From: Bradyrhizobium stylosanthis
GTDB taxonomy: Bacteria; Pseudomonadota; Alphaproteobacteria; Rhizobiales; Xanthobacteraceae
DNA length: 64,000 bases
Assembly: GCF_001641335.1 (NCBI RefSeq)
Contig: NZ_LVEM01000005.1
Coordinates: 558,001 to 622,000 of the forward strand
Direction of reading: 5' to 3'
Made by a program: the position numbers and the translations under genes. The first letter of the stretch is position 1. Every line of letters begins with the position of its first letter. A model generated the notes under the pieces. The model was not told the DNA's origin and did no database searches. It saw only the letters and a program-made list of their open reading frames with translations. This document shows, piece by piece, positions 8,449 through 17,837 of the stretch.

Positions 8449-10245
8449 CTAGGGGGATTTGGCGGCTGTCGCGGCAGCCTCGGCCGCCGTCACGCTGGCC
8501 CGTGCGGTCTCCTGAACCATGAACTGGGCCTTGGCCAGCTCGGCAAAATGGCCGCCTTTGGCCACGAGTTCATCGAAAGTTCCGCTTTCGATCACCCGCC
8601 CATTCTCGAACACCAGAATCCGCGTGGCGTTGCGGATGGTGGAGAGGCGGTGGGCGATCACGAACGTGGTGCGGCCCTTCATCACTTCGTCGAGAGCGGC
8701 ATTCACCTTGGCCTCGGTGACGGCGTCGAGCGCGCTGGTGGCTTCGTCCAGGATCAGGATCGGCGGGTCCTTCAGAAGCGCGCGGGCGATCGACAGGCGC
8801 TGCCGCTCGCCTCCGGAGAGCATGCGGCCGCGCTCGCCGGCATTGGTGTTGAAGCCGCCGCTGCGCTCGATGAAGTCGAGCGCCTGCGCGCGCTCGGCCG
8901 CCTTGCGCATCTCGGCTTCGGTCGCGTCCGGCTTGCCGACGCGAAGGTTCTCCTCGATCGAGCGGTTGAACAGCAGCGCTTCCTGGAACACGACGCCGAT
9001 GTTCCGCCGCAGCGAGGTCAGCGTCACGCCGCGCACGTCCATGCCGTCGATCCTGATGATGCCGGATTGCGGATCGAAGGCGCGATGCAGCAGCGCGATC
9101 GCGGTGGACTTGCCGGCGCCGGTCGGGCCGACCAGCGCGATGGTCTGGCCGGGCAGCGCGGTGAAGCTGAGGTCCTCGATCGCCGGGCGCTTGCCGTCAT
9201 AAGAAAAGGTGACGTCGTTGAACTCGACGAGACCGGACAACCGTCCCGCATCGATCGCGTCGGGACGGTCGTGGACCGCCGGCACGGCATCGAGCACGTT
9301 GAAGAACTCGCGCAGGCGCGGGGCTTCCATGAACACGTTGTTGATGAAGCTCACGACCTGCTCGAGCTTCTGGATCAGCATGGTCGCGAAGCTGACGAAC
9401 ATCACGATTTCGCCGACCGAGGTCAGCCCCTGGTCATGCAGGGCGATGCCGAGCGTGAAGATCGCCAGCACCGTGATGGTGGTCGAGGCGCGCGTGATCA
9501 CGGTGACCAGCGCCCACCAGGACAGCACCGGCATCTGCGCGGCGAGCAGATCGTCGGCGACCGAGCGCAGCCCCTTCACCTCGGATTCGACGCGCACGAA
9601 GCTCTGCACCAGCGCGACATTGCCGAGCGCGTCGGAGGCGCGCGCGGAGAGCTCGCTATAGTGCTCCTCTACCTCCATCTGCATGCCGAAGGTCTTGCGC
9701 ACCACGAAGGTCGTCAGCGCCGTGAAGACGATGCAGAGCACGAACAGCAGGATCGCGAGCCGCCAGTTCAGATACAGCGACAGCGGCAGCAGCACCACGA
9801 CGGAGAGGATCGCGGCGAAGTGCTCGCGGAAAAAGCCGAGCCAGAGCCGCCACAGCGCGTCGGTGCCGTTGAGCATCACCTTCATCAGCCGGCCGGAATG
9901 GGTGCCGGAGTGGAAGGTCAGCGGCAGCTGCAGGATGTGCTCGAAATAGTCGGTCAGCACCGCCTGGCGCTGGCGGTGCGAGAGCCGGTCGGCCTGCAGC
10001 GCGACCAGCGCGCTGCAGCCGATCGTGAACAGGCCGAACGCCACCCAGGCGGCCAGGAACGGCCAGGCGGAGTTGGAACCGGCCACCGACTTGCCGGAGA
10101 GCACGTCGACGATCCGGCCGAACAGCACGGGCTCTGCGAATTGCGAGGCCGCCAGCAAGAGATTGGCGATCGCGAGCAGCCAGCCCAGCCGCGCCTCCTT
10201 GCCGAGCAGTTCGAGAACGCGGGTGTAGAGGCGGAGGATGGACAT
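8449..10245 (-). CDS. ndvA: NdvA-like cyclic beta-glucan ABC exporter (fused permease-ATPase)
   Basis: The 598-residue protein is a half-transporter with six membrane helices in the first ~310 residues and an ATPase domain from ~340: Walker A GPTGAGKST, Q-loop VVFQEALLFNRSIEENLRVG, signature LSGGERQRLSIARALL, Walker B ILILDEATSALD, H-loop AHRLSTIRNA. From memory it shares with rhizobial NdvA/ChvA the opening residues, the IAEPVLFGRI-type helix and the overall length. That family exports periplasmic cyclic glucans needed for osmoadaptation and symbiosis. No glucan synthase (ndvB) is adjacent. The substrate is therefore inferred from the family; a lipid or drug exporter of the same class is the alternative. 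Confidence 0.8.
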   Translation of the reverse strand: MSILRLYTRVLELLGKEARLGWLLAIANLLLAASQFAEPVLFGRIVDVLSGKSVAGSNSAWPFLAAWVAFGLFTIGCSALVALQADRLSHRQRQAVLTDYFEHILQLPLTFHSGTHSGRLMKVMLNGTDALWRLWLGFFREHFAAILSVVVLLPLSLYLNWRLAILLFVLCIVFTALTTFVVRKTFGMQMEVEEHYSELSARASDALGNVALVQSFVRVESEVKGLRSVADDLLAAQMPVLSWWALVTVITRASTTITVLAIFTLGIALHDQGLTSVGEIVMFVSFATMLIQKLEQVVSFINNVFMEAPRLREFFNVLDAVPAVHDRPDAIDAGRLSGLVEFNDVTFSYDGKRPAIEDLSFTALPGQTIALVGPTGAGKSTAIALLHRAFDPQSGIIRIDGMDVRGVTLTSLRRNIGVVFQEALLFNRSIEENLRVGKPDATEAEMRKAAERAQALDFIERSGGFNTNAGERGRMLSGGERQRLSIARALLKDPPILILDEATSALDAVTEAKVNAALDEVMKGRTTFVIAHRLSTIRNATRILVFENGRVIESGTFDELVAKGGHFAELAKAQFMVQETARASVTAAEAAATAAKSP

Positions 10246-10329
10246 GCGGACGGCAACTCGGGCAGCTGATGGGGCTCGTATTCTAAGCCGGGATCGCCTG
10301 CGAGATACAGCGGAAGCTTCCGGTTTTGC

Positions 10330-11379
10330 TCAATTGATGAGCCGGCTCTCCACCGGCGGCAGGAACCGGTCGTCGAAGATATCGCCGGCTGCCGGCCGCT
10401 TGCGGAATTTGAAGTCCTTGGCGATCTGGTCGAACGAACGCTCCAGGCGCGCCGGGTCGATGCCGCCGAGGCCGTTGCGTCTGACCTCGTCGGTCAGGAT
10501 GTTGTCGACGAGCACGGTGCGCAGGCGCTCCAGTTCGAGATCGCGGTCGCCGTCGTCGATGCGGCTTGCGGCCTCTTCTGCCGCGCGCGCCGGCTCCTTG
10601 GCCGTCGCGTTGATGCCCGCGATCAAGGCGCGGACGAATCCCTTCACCGCATCCGGCTTCGCCGCGGCGAAGGCGGGGTTGGCCACCACCGCGAAGCCAT
10701 AGGCCTCGCAGCCGTAGTCGGCAAAGCGCAGCACGACGAGATCGCCGCCGGGCACGCCGCGGTCGCGCAGGTTCACCGCCGAGAGATAGCTGAAGCCGGC
10801 GACCGCATCGACCTGTCCCGCGGACAGGATCGGCTCGCGCACCGCGGCGCTGATCTTGTGGAATTTCACCCGCGCGGTGTTGATGTTGTTCTGCTGCGCC
10901 AGCGCCGGCCACAGCCGCATCGTCAGATCACCGTCGGCGACGCCGACGGTCTTGCCGTCGAGGTCGGGCAGCAGGTTGATGCCGCGGCTCCTGCGCGCGA
11001 CGATGGCGTAGGGCGCGCGGTTGAACAGCACGAACACCGCCTTGATCGGTGCGGCGTCCTCCTTGTCGCGAAAGCGGATCAGCTCGTTGATGTCGACCAG
11101 TGCGAGCTCGCTGTCGCCCTTGGCGACACGCGCAAGCGCCTCCGGCGATCCGGGCGCGCTGTTGAAGGACACGTTGAGACGCTCGGCGCTGAACTTGCCG
11201 TCCTTCGCGGCCAGGAAGAACGGCGCCATGCTCGAATCGATGGGACGATCGAAGGTGAAGTGGATCGCCGTGGAAGGCGCGGCGTTCTCGGCCGCTGTAG
11301 CATCGCGTGCAGCCAGCGCGGCGAGCGGGATCGCAAGGGCCAGCAGACCGCGAAGAATGATCGTCCTGAATCGTGACAT
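10330..11379 (-). CDS. ABC transporter substrate-binding protein (NMT1/SsuA-like)
   Basis: Predicted periplasmic binding protein of about 349 residues with a Sec signal peptide (ILRGLLALAIPLAALAARDATA). The fold signature is that of the NMT1/taurine/sulfonate group: PIDSSMAPFFLAAKDGKFSAE near the start, GSPEALARVAKGDSELALVDINE, then LDGKTVGVADGD and a middle hinge GQVDAVAGFSYLSAVN. No permease or ATPase of that class lies next to it; the adjacent exporter is unrelated. It is therefore an orphan binding protein whose ligand cannot be named. An in-frame ATG at 11400 would add seven residues; neither start has a strong ribosome-binding site. Confidence 0.75.
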   Translation of the reverse strand: MSRFRTIILRGLLALAIPLAALAARDATAAENAAPSTAIHFTFDRPIDSSMAPFFLAAKDGKFSAERLNVSFNSAPGSPEALARVAKGDSELALVDINELIRFRDKEDAAPIKAVFVLFNRAPYAIVARRSRGINLLPDLDGKTVGVADGDLTMRLWPALAQQNNINTARVKFHKISAAVREPILSAGQVDAVAGFSYLSAVNLRDRGVPGGDLVVLRFADYGCEAYGFAVVANPAFAAAKPDAVKGFVRALIAGINATAKEPARAAEEAASRIDDGDRDLELERLRTVLVDNILTDEVRRNGLGGIDPARLERSFDQIAKDFKFRKRPAAGDIFDDRFLPPVESRLIN

Positions 11380-11606
11380 CGACTTGCGCCGGTCCCGCAT
11401 TGTTGTGGTTCGTGACGCTCGCAGCGCCGGCCGGCTTGGACCGTGCGCGCGTCAACATGAACGGCGGATGAGCAGCGGTTGCGGCATCGTTACGCAACCT
11501 CGTTCAGCTTGCGTTGGGGTTGGGGAACCTAACTTAGGTGACAGGTGTTTGAGAGACATGAGCCTGTCTCAAGGCACCATTCGAGGTCCCAAGGAGGGTC
11601 CAGGAC

Positions 11607-11975
11607 ATGTTTGACAGAATTTCGAGCCTTACCGGCCGTAAGGCCATCTTCGCGACGGCTGCGGTGCTGGCGCTGACCGCGGCTGCTCCGACGGCCTCTT
11701 ACGCAGGTGGCCGTCACTGGCATGGCGGTGGTGGCGGTGCCGCGGCCGCAGCCGCTTTCGCAGCCATCGGCACCGGTCTCGCCATCGCTGCGACCCGCGA
11801 CTCCTATGCCTATGACTACGGTCCGGGCTACGGCTATTACGGCGGCCCCGCTTATTACAGCGCGCCTGCCTACGGCCCCTATTACGGCCCGGGCCCGAAC
11901 TACCAGTATCAGCGCTACGGCGGCACCGCCCCGTCCGAGGCCTGTGGCCAAGGTTACTACCAGAACTGCTACTAA
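11607..11975 (+). CDS. Small exported Gly/Tyr-rich protein
   Basis: A 122-residue protein with a signal peptide (KAIFATAAVLALTAAAPTASYA, cleavage near residue 33). A His/Gly/Ala stretch follows, then a repetitive YGPGYGYYGGPAYYS-type region and a C-terminal pair of cysteines (EACGQGYYQNCY). Such tyrosine/glycine-rich exported proteins are frequent in Bradyrhizobium but have no assigned function. A strong ribosome-binding site (AAGGAGG) precedes the ATG, and an intrinsic terminator follows at 12010, so it is a single-gene transcript, likely well expressed. Confidence 0.8.
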   Translation: MFDRISSLTGRKAIFATAAVLALTAAAPTASYAGGRHWHGGGGGAAAAAAFAAIGTGLAIAATRDSYAYDYGPGYGYYGGPAYYSAPAYGPYYGPGPNYQYQRYGGTAPSEACGQGYYQNCY

Positions 11976-12009
11976 GCTTGCAGCAGTCCCTGGCTACCAA
12001 AGGTTGACC

Positions 12010-12046
12010 AAAACAGGCCGTCGCGCTTGCCGCACCGGCCTGTTTT
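12010..12046 (+). terminator. Intrinsic terminator after the Gly/Tyr-rich gene
   Basis: AAAACAGGCCG (12010-12020) pairs perfectly with CGGCCTGTTTT (12036-12046) across a 15-nt loop, and the right arm runs into a five-T tract. It lies 35 nt past the stop of the 11607-11975 gene. The A-rich left edge means it could also work on the opposite strand, but no gene ends there. Confidence 0.85.
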
Positions 12047-12104
12047 TGCCTTTATTGCCGGGCGTTAACGCGCTCGCCATTGGTTTAGAGTAGTTTTTAG
12101 TACC

Positions 12105-12509
12105 ATGAGTGATTCGCTTGAGCGGCTATATCTGGCTGTGCTCGCGGCCAGGGATCTTGATCCGGCAACATCGCGCACCGCGCGTCTGTTTCAGCGCGGA
12201 CCCTCCAAAATGGCGAAGAAACTGGCCGAAGAGGCCATTGAAGTCGTGATCGATGCGGTCAACGGCGACAGTGAGGCCGTGATCCGGGAAAGCGCCGACC
12301 TGCTCTACAATCTCACCGTGCTGTGGGCCTCGGCCGGCGTGCGTCCCGAGGACGTCTGGCGCGAGATGACGCGGCGGGAAGACATGCTCGGCATCGCCGA
12401 GAAGCTGCCGAAATCGCAGATGAAGCTGCCCAAAGTTGCGTCATCGCGCGTCGCGGCCAGGCGGCCAATTGTCGCGCTCGAGAGCCGCACGGCCCGAAAG
12501 CGCCATTAA
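12105..12509 (+). CDS. hisE: Phosphoribosyl-ATP diphosphatase-like protein (HisE family)
   Basis: The 134-residue protein carries the MazG-like HisE core: LERLYLAVLAARDLDPATSRTARLF at the start, then KMAKKLAEEAIEVVIDAV (the metal-binding EExxE helix) and ESADLLYNLTVLW. HisE converts phosphoribosyl-ATP to phosphoribosyl-AMP in histidine synthesis. It is not in a his operon here, and the C-terminal ~30 residues are a basic extension (RVAARRPIV...RTARKRH) beyond the usual end. It may be a second HisE paralogue, as I recall for Bradyrhizobium, or a related nucleotide pyrophosphohydrolase. Confidence 0.75.
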   Translation: MSDSLERLYLAVLAARDLDPATSRTARLFQRGPSKMAKKLAEEAIEVVIDAVNGDSEAVIRESADLLYNLTVLWASAGVRPEDVWREMTRREDMLGIAEKLPKSQMKLPKVASSRVAARRPIVALESRTARKRH

Positions 12510-12566
12510 AAGCTTCACAAAACTCGCGATGGACAAATCCGTCCCATGGTGCTTCATCGCGGCGCC

Positions 12567-13148
12567 ATGCTGAAACGTATTTACGACTGGTGCATCGACG
12601 CCGCCCACAAGCCCTACGCGCTCTGGATCATGGGAGCCGTGGCTTTCGCAGAAAGCTCCTTCTTTCCGGTCCCGCCGGATGTGATGCTGATCCCGATGTC
12701 ACTGGCGCGCCCGCAGCGCGCCTGGGTCTATGCCGCGGTCTGCACGGTCACATCGGTGCTCGGCGGCCTGCTTGGCTATGCCATCGGCGCGCTGCTGTTC
12801 GACTCGGTCGGTCACTGGCTGATCCAGGCCTACGGCCTCGGCGACAAGGTCGATGCCTTCCGCGCCTCCTATGCGGAATGGGGCGCGGTGATCATCCTGC
12901 TCAAGGGCCTGACGCCGATCCCCTACAAGCTCGTCACCATCACCTCGGGCTTTGCCGGCTATAATCTCATTCTCTTCATCCTGTGCTCGATCGTCGCGCG
13001 TGGCGGCCGCTTCTTCATCGTGGCGATCCTGCTCAACCGCTACGGCGACTGGATCCGGCACAAGCTCGAGGAACATCTCGGCCTGTGGGTCACGCTCGGC
13101 GCCGTCGTGCTGGTGCTGGGCTTCGTGGTGGCGGTCAAGCTGATCTAA
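12567..13148 (+). CDS. DedA/YqaA-family inner-membrane protein
   Basis: The 193-residue protein has four to five predicted membrane segments and the DedA-like pattern: FAESSFFPVPPDVMLIPMSLARP near residue 28, GGLLGYAIGALLF near 70, and the conserved AVIILLKGLTPIPYKLVTITSG with its Gly-Pro-Pro re-entrant loop near 115. The family (SNARE-associated/VTT domain) has been linked to lipid scrambling and membrane homeostasis. The start at 12567 (MLKRIYDWC) fits the family; an ATG at 12546 would add seven residues. It stands 57 nt downstream of the hisE-like gene. Confidence 0.85.
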   Translation: MLKRIYDWCIDAAHKPYALWIMGAVAFAESSFFPVPPDVMLIPMSLARPQRAWVYAAVCTVTSVLGGLLGYAIGALLFDSVGHWLIQAYGLGDKVDAFRASYAEWGAVIILLKGLTPIPYKLVTITSGFAGYNLILFILCSIVARGGRFFIVAILLNRYGDWIRHKLEEHLGLWVTLGAVVLVLGFVVAVKLI

Positions 13149-13194
13149 ACCTCCGCGCTTTGCCGCCGCGCCGGCTTCGGCTACGGTTGCCATC

Positions 13195-13734
13195 ATGATG
13201 GTTCGATCCGGCAATCCGGCCGTGCGGCTCGGGACGCTGATGTCAGTCGCGGCGCTGATCCTGCTCGGTGCCGGCGGGGCGGGATGGCCGCAATCGTCGC
13301 CGCCGTCGCTCGGTCTGCGGGAGCAGGGGCCGCAGGCTGCGCCGCCGCCGTCGACGCCGGCTTCATCGGCGCAGCCGGAGCGCGAGGAAAATCCCGGGCT
13401 GATCAACGAAATGGGCAAGCTGTTCGACAAGCTGCCCTCGATCCTGCCACCGATCAAAAGCCCCGGCGAGACCATGAATGACCTGTCGCGGCTGGCCAAG
13501 CCCTCGACCATGGTGTCGGGGCGTGTGGCCTGCCCGGCCTCGTCGAACGGCGCGCCCGACTGCAAGCAGGCCGCCGACCAGCTCTGCCAGAGCAAGGGCT
13601 ACAAGGAAGGCAAGGGCGTCAACGCCGACTCCGCCGAGAAATGCTCGGCCAAGGTTCTCATTCCGGGCAGGCAACGCAAACCTGACGATTGCCGCACCGA
13701 CACTTTCGTGACCAGCGCGCTGTGCCAGAACTGA
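13195..13734 (+). CDS. Conserved exported cysteine-containing protein
   Basis: A 179-residue protein not assigned to a named family. It has a signal peptide (LMSVAALILLGAGGAGWPQ, cleavage near residue 33) and a Pro/Ser-rich linker to residue ~65. A compact C-terminal region holds six cysteines (VACP, PDCKQAADQLCQSKGY, AEKCSAK, DDCRTDTFVTSALCQN), suggesting three disulfides in the periplasm. It is 18 nt upstream of the ATG-proximal region of aspA on the same strand, but a functional link is not evident. Confidence 0.65.
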   Translation: MMVRSGNPAVRLGTLMSVAALILLGAGGAGWPQSSPPSLGLREQGPQAAPPPSTPASSAQPEREENPGLINEMGKLFDKLPSILPPIKSPGETMNDLSRLAKPSTMVSGRVACPASSNGAPDCKQAADQLCQSKGYKEGKGVNADSAEKCSAKVLIPGRQRKPDDCRTDTFVTSALCQN

Positions 13735-13770
13735 CGTGACGACGTCGCGCGCATGCAACAAGGAGTGCCC

Positions 13771-15171
<1,401 letters not shown>

Positions 15172-15194
15172 GCGTTGAGCCGCCGCTCTCACCT

Positions 15195-15281
15195 CGTCAT
15201 TGCGAGGAGCTCTTGCGACGAAGCAATCCGGCATCTCTCCGCTTAGACGGTCTGGATTGCTTCGCTTCGCTCGCAATGACG
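15195..15281. repeat. Palindromic intergenic repeat (CGTCATTGCGAG family)
   Basis: It starts CGTCATTGCGAG and ends CTCGCAATGACG, perfect 12-nt complements, with inner complementary arms AAGCAATCC and GGATTGCTT. About 87 nt, between aspA and the nitronate monooxygenase gene. I recognise this as a very common dispersed intergenic repeat of Bradyrhizobium and Rhodopseudomonas, from memory. Confidence 0.85.
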
Positions 15282-15428
15282 GGAGGGCGGCGAGCGGAAT
15301 TCCGTTGCTTGGAATTGTGGTAGCCGCGTCCGCTGCGGCGCCAAAACGCAATACTTGACAGTGGAAAGATTGCCTTGTTGGTATGGCTCCCGACGTCGAT
15401 TTGACAGCCAGAAGAGGATCGTTCCGCA

Positions 15429-16397
15429 ATGTCCATGCCTGCCTTGTTCAAGGGGCGCCTGTCGATCCCCGTGATCGGCTCGCCGCTCTTCATCATCTCG
15501 GTGCCCGATCTGGTGATCGCGCAGTGCAAGGCGGGTGTGGTCGGCTCGTTTCCGGCGCTGAACGCGCGGCCGCCGGAGCTGCTCGACGAATGGCTGGCGC
15601 GGATCACCGAAGAACTCGCGGCCTATGACCGCGCGCATCCGGAACGGCCCTCGGCCCCGTTCGCGGTCAACCAGATCGTGCACAAGTCGAACAACCGTCT
15701 CGATCACGACATGCAGCTCTGTGCCAAGTACAAGGTGCCGATGGTCATCTCCTCGCTCGGCGCGCGGGAGGAGCTGAACCAGGCCGTGCACGACTGGGGC
15801 GGCATCGTCTTCCACGACGTGATCAACCAGAAATTCGCGCACAAGGCGATCGAGAAGGGCGCCGACGGCCTGATCCTGGTCGCGGCCGGCGCCGGCGGCC
15901 ATGCCGGCACCATCTCGCCGCTGGCCTTCGTCGCCGAAACGCGCAAATGGTTCGACGGTCCGATCGCGCTGTCGGGCGCCATCGGCAACGGCAAGGCGAT
16001 CCGCGCCGCGCGCATCCTCGGCGCCGACTTCGCCTATATCGGCTCGGCCTTCATCGCGACGAAGGAGGCCAATGCGGTCGAGAAGTACAAGGAGATGATC
16101 GCGGGCTCGACGGCCGACGACATCGTCTATTCCAACCTCTTCACCGGCGTGCACGGCAACTATCTGAAGCCGTCGATCCTCGCCGCCGGCATGGATCCGG
16201 AAAACCTGCCGACCTCCGATCCCTCCAAGATGAATTTCGGCACCGACGCCTCCGGCGAGCGCGCCAAGCCGAAGGCCTGGAAGGAGATCTGGGGCTCCGG
16301 CCAGGGCATCGGCAGCGTCGAGGGCATCGTCGGTGCCGCCGAGATGATCGCGCGCTTCAAGAGGGAATACGACGAAGCGATCGATCCGCCGTTGTGA
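15429..16397 (+). CDS. Nitronate monooxygenase family protein
   Basis: The 322-residue TIM-barrel flavoprotein resembles nitronate monooxygenase/2-nitropropane dioxygenase, which oxidises alkyl nitronates with FMN. Visible family segments are IPVIGSPLFIISVPDLV near the start, AGVVGSFPALNAR near 38, the phosphate-binding GAGGHAGTISPLAFV near 150, GAIGNGKAIRAARILGADF near 180 and IGSAFIATKEA near 200. A paralogue of nearly the same length lies at 19507-20472. The neighbourhood (acyl-CoA thioesterase, acyl-CoA ligase) may mean these enzymes act in fatty or acyl-CoA catabolism, but that is inference. Confidence 0.85.
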   Translation: MSMPALFKGRLSIPVIGSPLFIISVPDLVIAQCKAGVVGSFPALNARPPELLDEWLARITEELAAYDRAHPERPSAPFAVNQIVHKSNNRLDHDMQLCAKYKVPMVISSLGAREELNQAVHDWGGIVFHDVINQKFAHKAIEKGADGLILVAAGAGGHAGTISPLAFVAETRKWFDGPIALSGAIGNGKAIRAARILGADFAYIGSAFIATKEANAVEKYKEMIAGSTADDIVYSNLFTGVHGNYLKPSILAAGMDPENLPTSDPSKMNFGTDASGERAKPKAWKEIWGSGQGIGSVEGIVGAAEMIARFKREYDEAIDPPL

Positions 16398-16407
16398 TCA
16401 CTCTCGT

Positions 16408-16519
16408 GTCCCGGACGCGCTGCAGCGTGTAACGCTGCTGCGCAGAGCCGGGACCCATTGCAACGGTGGACCCCGGCCCAGCAGCGCACCGCTTTGGCGC
16501 CGCGCTGCGTCCGGGAAAC
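16408..16519. repeat. Palindromic intergenic repeat (GTCCCGGACGC family)
   Basis: The left end GTCCCGGACGCGCTGCAGCG and right end CGCTGCGTCCGGGAAAC are complementary in a long imperfect hairpin, with an inner GGGACCC...CCCCGG region. It fills the gap between the nitronate monooxygenase and thioesterase genes. It belongs to the same class of intergenic palindromes seen elsewhere in the left half. Confidence 0.7.
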
Positions 16520-16542
16520 GCCAGCCGAGATAGCGAACAAAC

Positions 16543-17316
16543 ATGGCCCCCATCTACCGCGTCGACGGCAACAACGTCGTCACCAGCCCGGATGCCGCAG
16601 GTCCCTGGGACCGGCGCATGCAGCATGGGTCGGCGCCGGCGTCGCTGGTGACATGGGCGGCCGAGCGCGTTCCGACACAAGTGCCGATGAATATCGCGCG
16701 CGTGACCATCGACCTGATGCGTCCGGTGCCGGTGGCGCCGCTCACGATCGCCACCGAAGTGCTGCGCGAGGGCCGCAAGATCCAGCTCTGCGAAATCAAG
16801 CTGCTCGCCGACGGCGTGCAGGTCGTCGGCGCCACCGTGCTCAAGATCAAGGCTCAGGCGCAGGCGCTGCCGGATGACATCAAGGAACTACCCGTCACGC
16901 TGCCCGCGCCGGAGGACTCGCTGGTCGAGGACGGTCACGCCGCCACCAGTCCGTTCGTGCGGTCCGTCTCGATGCGCGCGGCGCGCGGCCGCTTCGGCCA
17001 GGCCGGCGCCGGCGCGATCTGGTTTCGCGTCGATCATCCGCTGATCGAAGGCGAAGCCATCTCGCAGGCGATGCGCGCCGTGGTCGCCGCCGACTTCTCC
17101 AACGGCACCGCCTCGACGCTCGACTTCCGCGCCTGGACCTACATCAACGCCGACCTCACCGTGAGCTTTGCGCGCCAGCCGGTCGGCGAGTGGATCCTGC
17201 TCGACGGCGATTCATGGATCGGCCCCGACGGTGCAGGCCTTGCGATGTCGCGGCTTGCTGACCGGCAGGGCTATTTCGGCCGCGCGGTGCAGAGCCTGGT
17301 GATCGAGAAGCGGTAG
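16543..17316 (+). CDS. Acyl-CoA thioesterase family protein (double hotdog, TesB-like)
   Basis: The 257-residue length and internal architecture fit a fused double-hotdog thioesterase. The first hotdog contains WDRRMQHGSAPASLVTWAAERV, RVTIDLMRPVPVAPLTIATEVLREGRKIQ and GATVLKIK; the second, from ~140, contains AMRAVVAADFSNGTAS, TYINADLTVSFARQPVGEW and AGLAMSRLADRQGYFGRAVQSL. These are typical of the TesB/4HBT_3 group, which hydrolyses acyl-CoA thioesters. Substrate range is unknown. It lies 145 nt after the first nitronate monooxygenase gene. Confidence 0.8.
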   Translation: MAPIYRVDGNNVVTSPDAAGPWDRRMQHGSAPASLVTWAAERVPTQVPMNIARVTIDLMRPVPVAPLTIATEVLREGRKIQLCEIKLLADGVQVVGATVLKIKAQAQALPDDIKELPVTLPAPEDSLVEDGHAATSPFVRSVSMRAARGRFGQAGAGAIWFRVDHPLIEGEAISQAMRAVVAADFSNGTASTLDFRAWTYINADLTVSFARQPVGEWILLDGDSWIGPDGAGLAMSRLADRQGYFGRAVQSLVIEKR

Positions 17317-17359
17317 GGCACTAGCGCGCCGGGCGAAGAGGAGCGCGACGCGCCCCATT

Positions 17360-17463
17360 CATGCCCCGCGAAGGCGGAGCATCCAGTACGCCGCGGCCTA
17401 TCGATTCAATCGCAGCCGTCTCGGAGTACTGGATCGCCCGGTTGAGCCGGGCGATGACACCTG
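17360..17463. repeat. Palindromic intergenic repeat (CATCCAGTAC family)
   Basis: CATCCAGTACGCC... pairs with ...GTACTGGATCG, and a local hairpin CGCCCGGTTGAGCCGGGCG follows. The sequence from ATGCCCCGCGAAGGCGGAGC to GGGCGATGACA matches a common Bradyrhizobium intergenic repeat from memory. It occupies part of the 17317-17599 gap, in which no other gene is apparent. Confidence 0.75.
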
Positions 17464-17599
17464 TTGTGTCGTCGGGTCTGGTGATCGAGAGGTCTTGAGC
17501 GTGACGGCGGAGCCCGTCATGGCTCCTTCCAATTGAACGGCAGGCTTCCGCCGCCGCGGAAGGGATGCTTGGCCGTGTGCGACGCTGCATCCTGCCAGT

Positions 17600-17698
17600 T
17601 CACAAACCGTAGAAGATCTTGATCTCCCACAGCACCACGATGATAGCCGTGATCAACGTAACCGCGGCGACTGCACTTTCCAGGGAAGCGACTCTCAT
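17600..17698 (-). CDS. Small single-pass membrane protein, 32 residues
   Basis: A 32-codon frame opening MRVASLESAVAAVTLI and ending ...EIKIFYGL. One hydrophobic helix spans residues 10-25 (VAAVTLITAIIVVLW) and is flanked by a charged EIK and an aromatic C terminus. GGAG lies 8-11 nt ahead of the ATG. The pattern (short, one helix, good ribosome-binding site, codons consistent with neighbours) is that of a real membrane microprotein. The function is unknown and no similarity to a named family is recognised. It is in a gap between a repeat and a hydrolysis/activation gene pair, on the minus strand. Confidence 0.5.
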   Translation of the reverse strand: MRVASLESAVAAVTLITAIIVVLWEIKIFYGL

Positions 17699-17837
17699 GC
17701 CTTACTCCGCTTCCCAGCCCCGTCAGCGGGTCTAATTGATTCCCTGATTCGCGGGCAATCGGGCGGGCATCGCCGGCGCGCACTCCGTGGCGCGCTGTGG
17801 TGCCGGGGCCACAACGCCCCCGTGAAATCCCGGGATT

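Noticed and set aside
8446..10269. A 607-codon plus-strand frame opposite the ABC exporter
   Set aside because: Antisense shadow of the exporter gene, rich in His, Asp and Arg with no domain.
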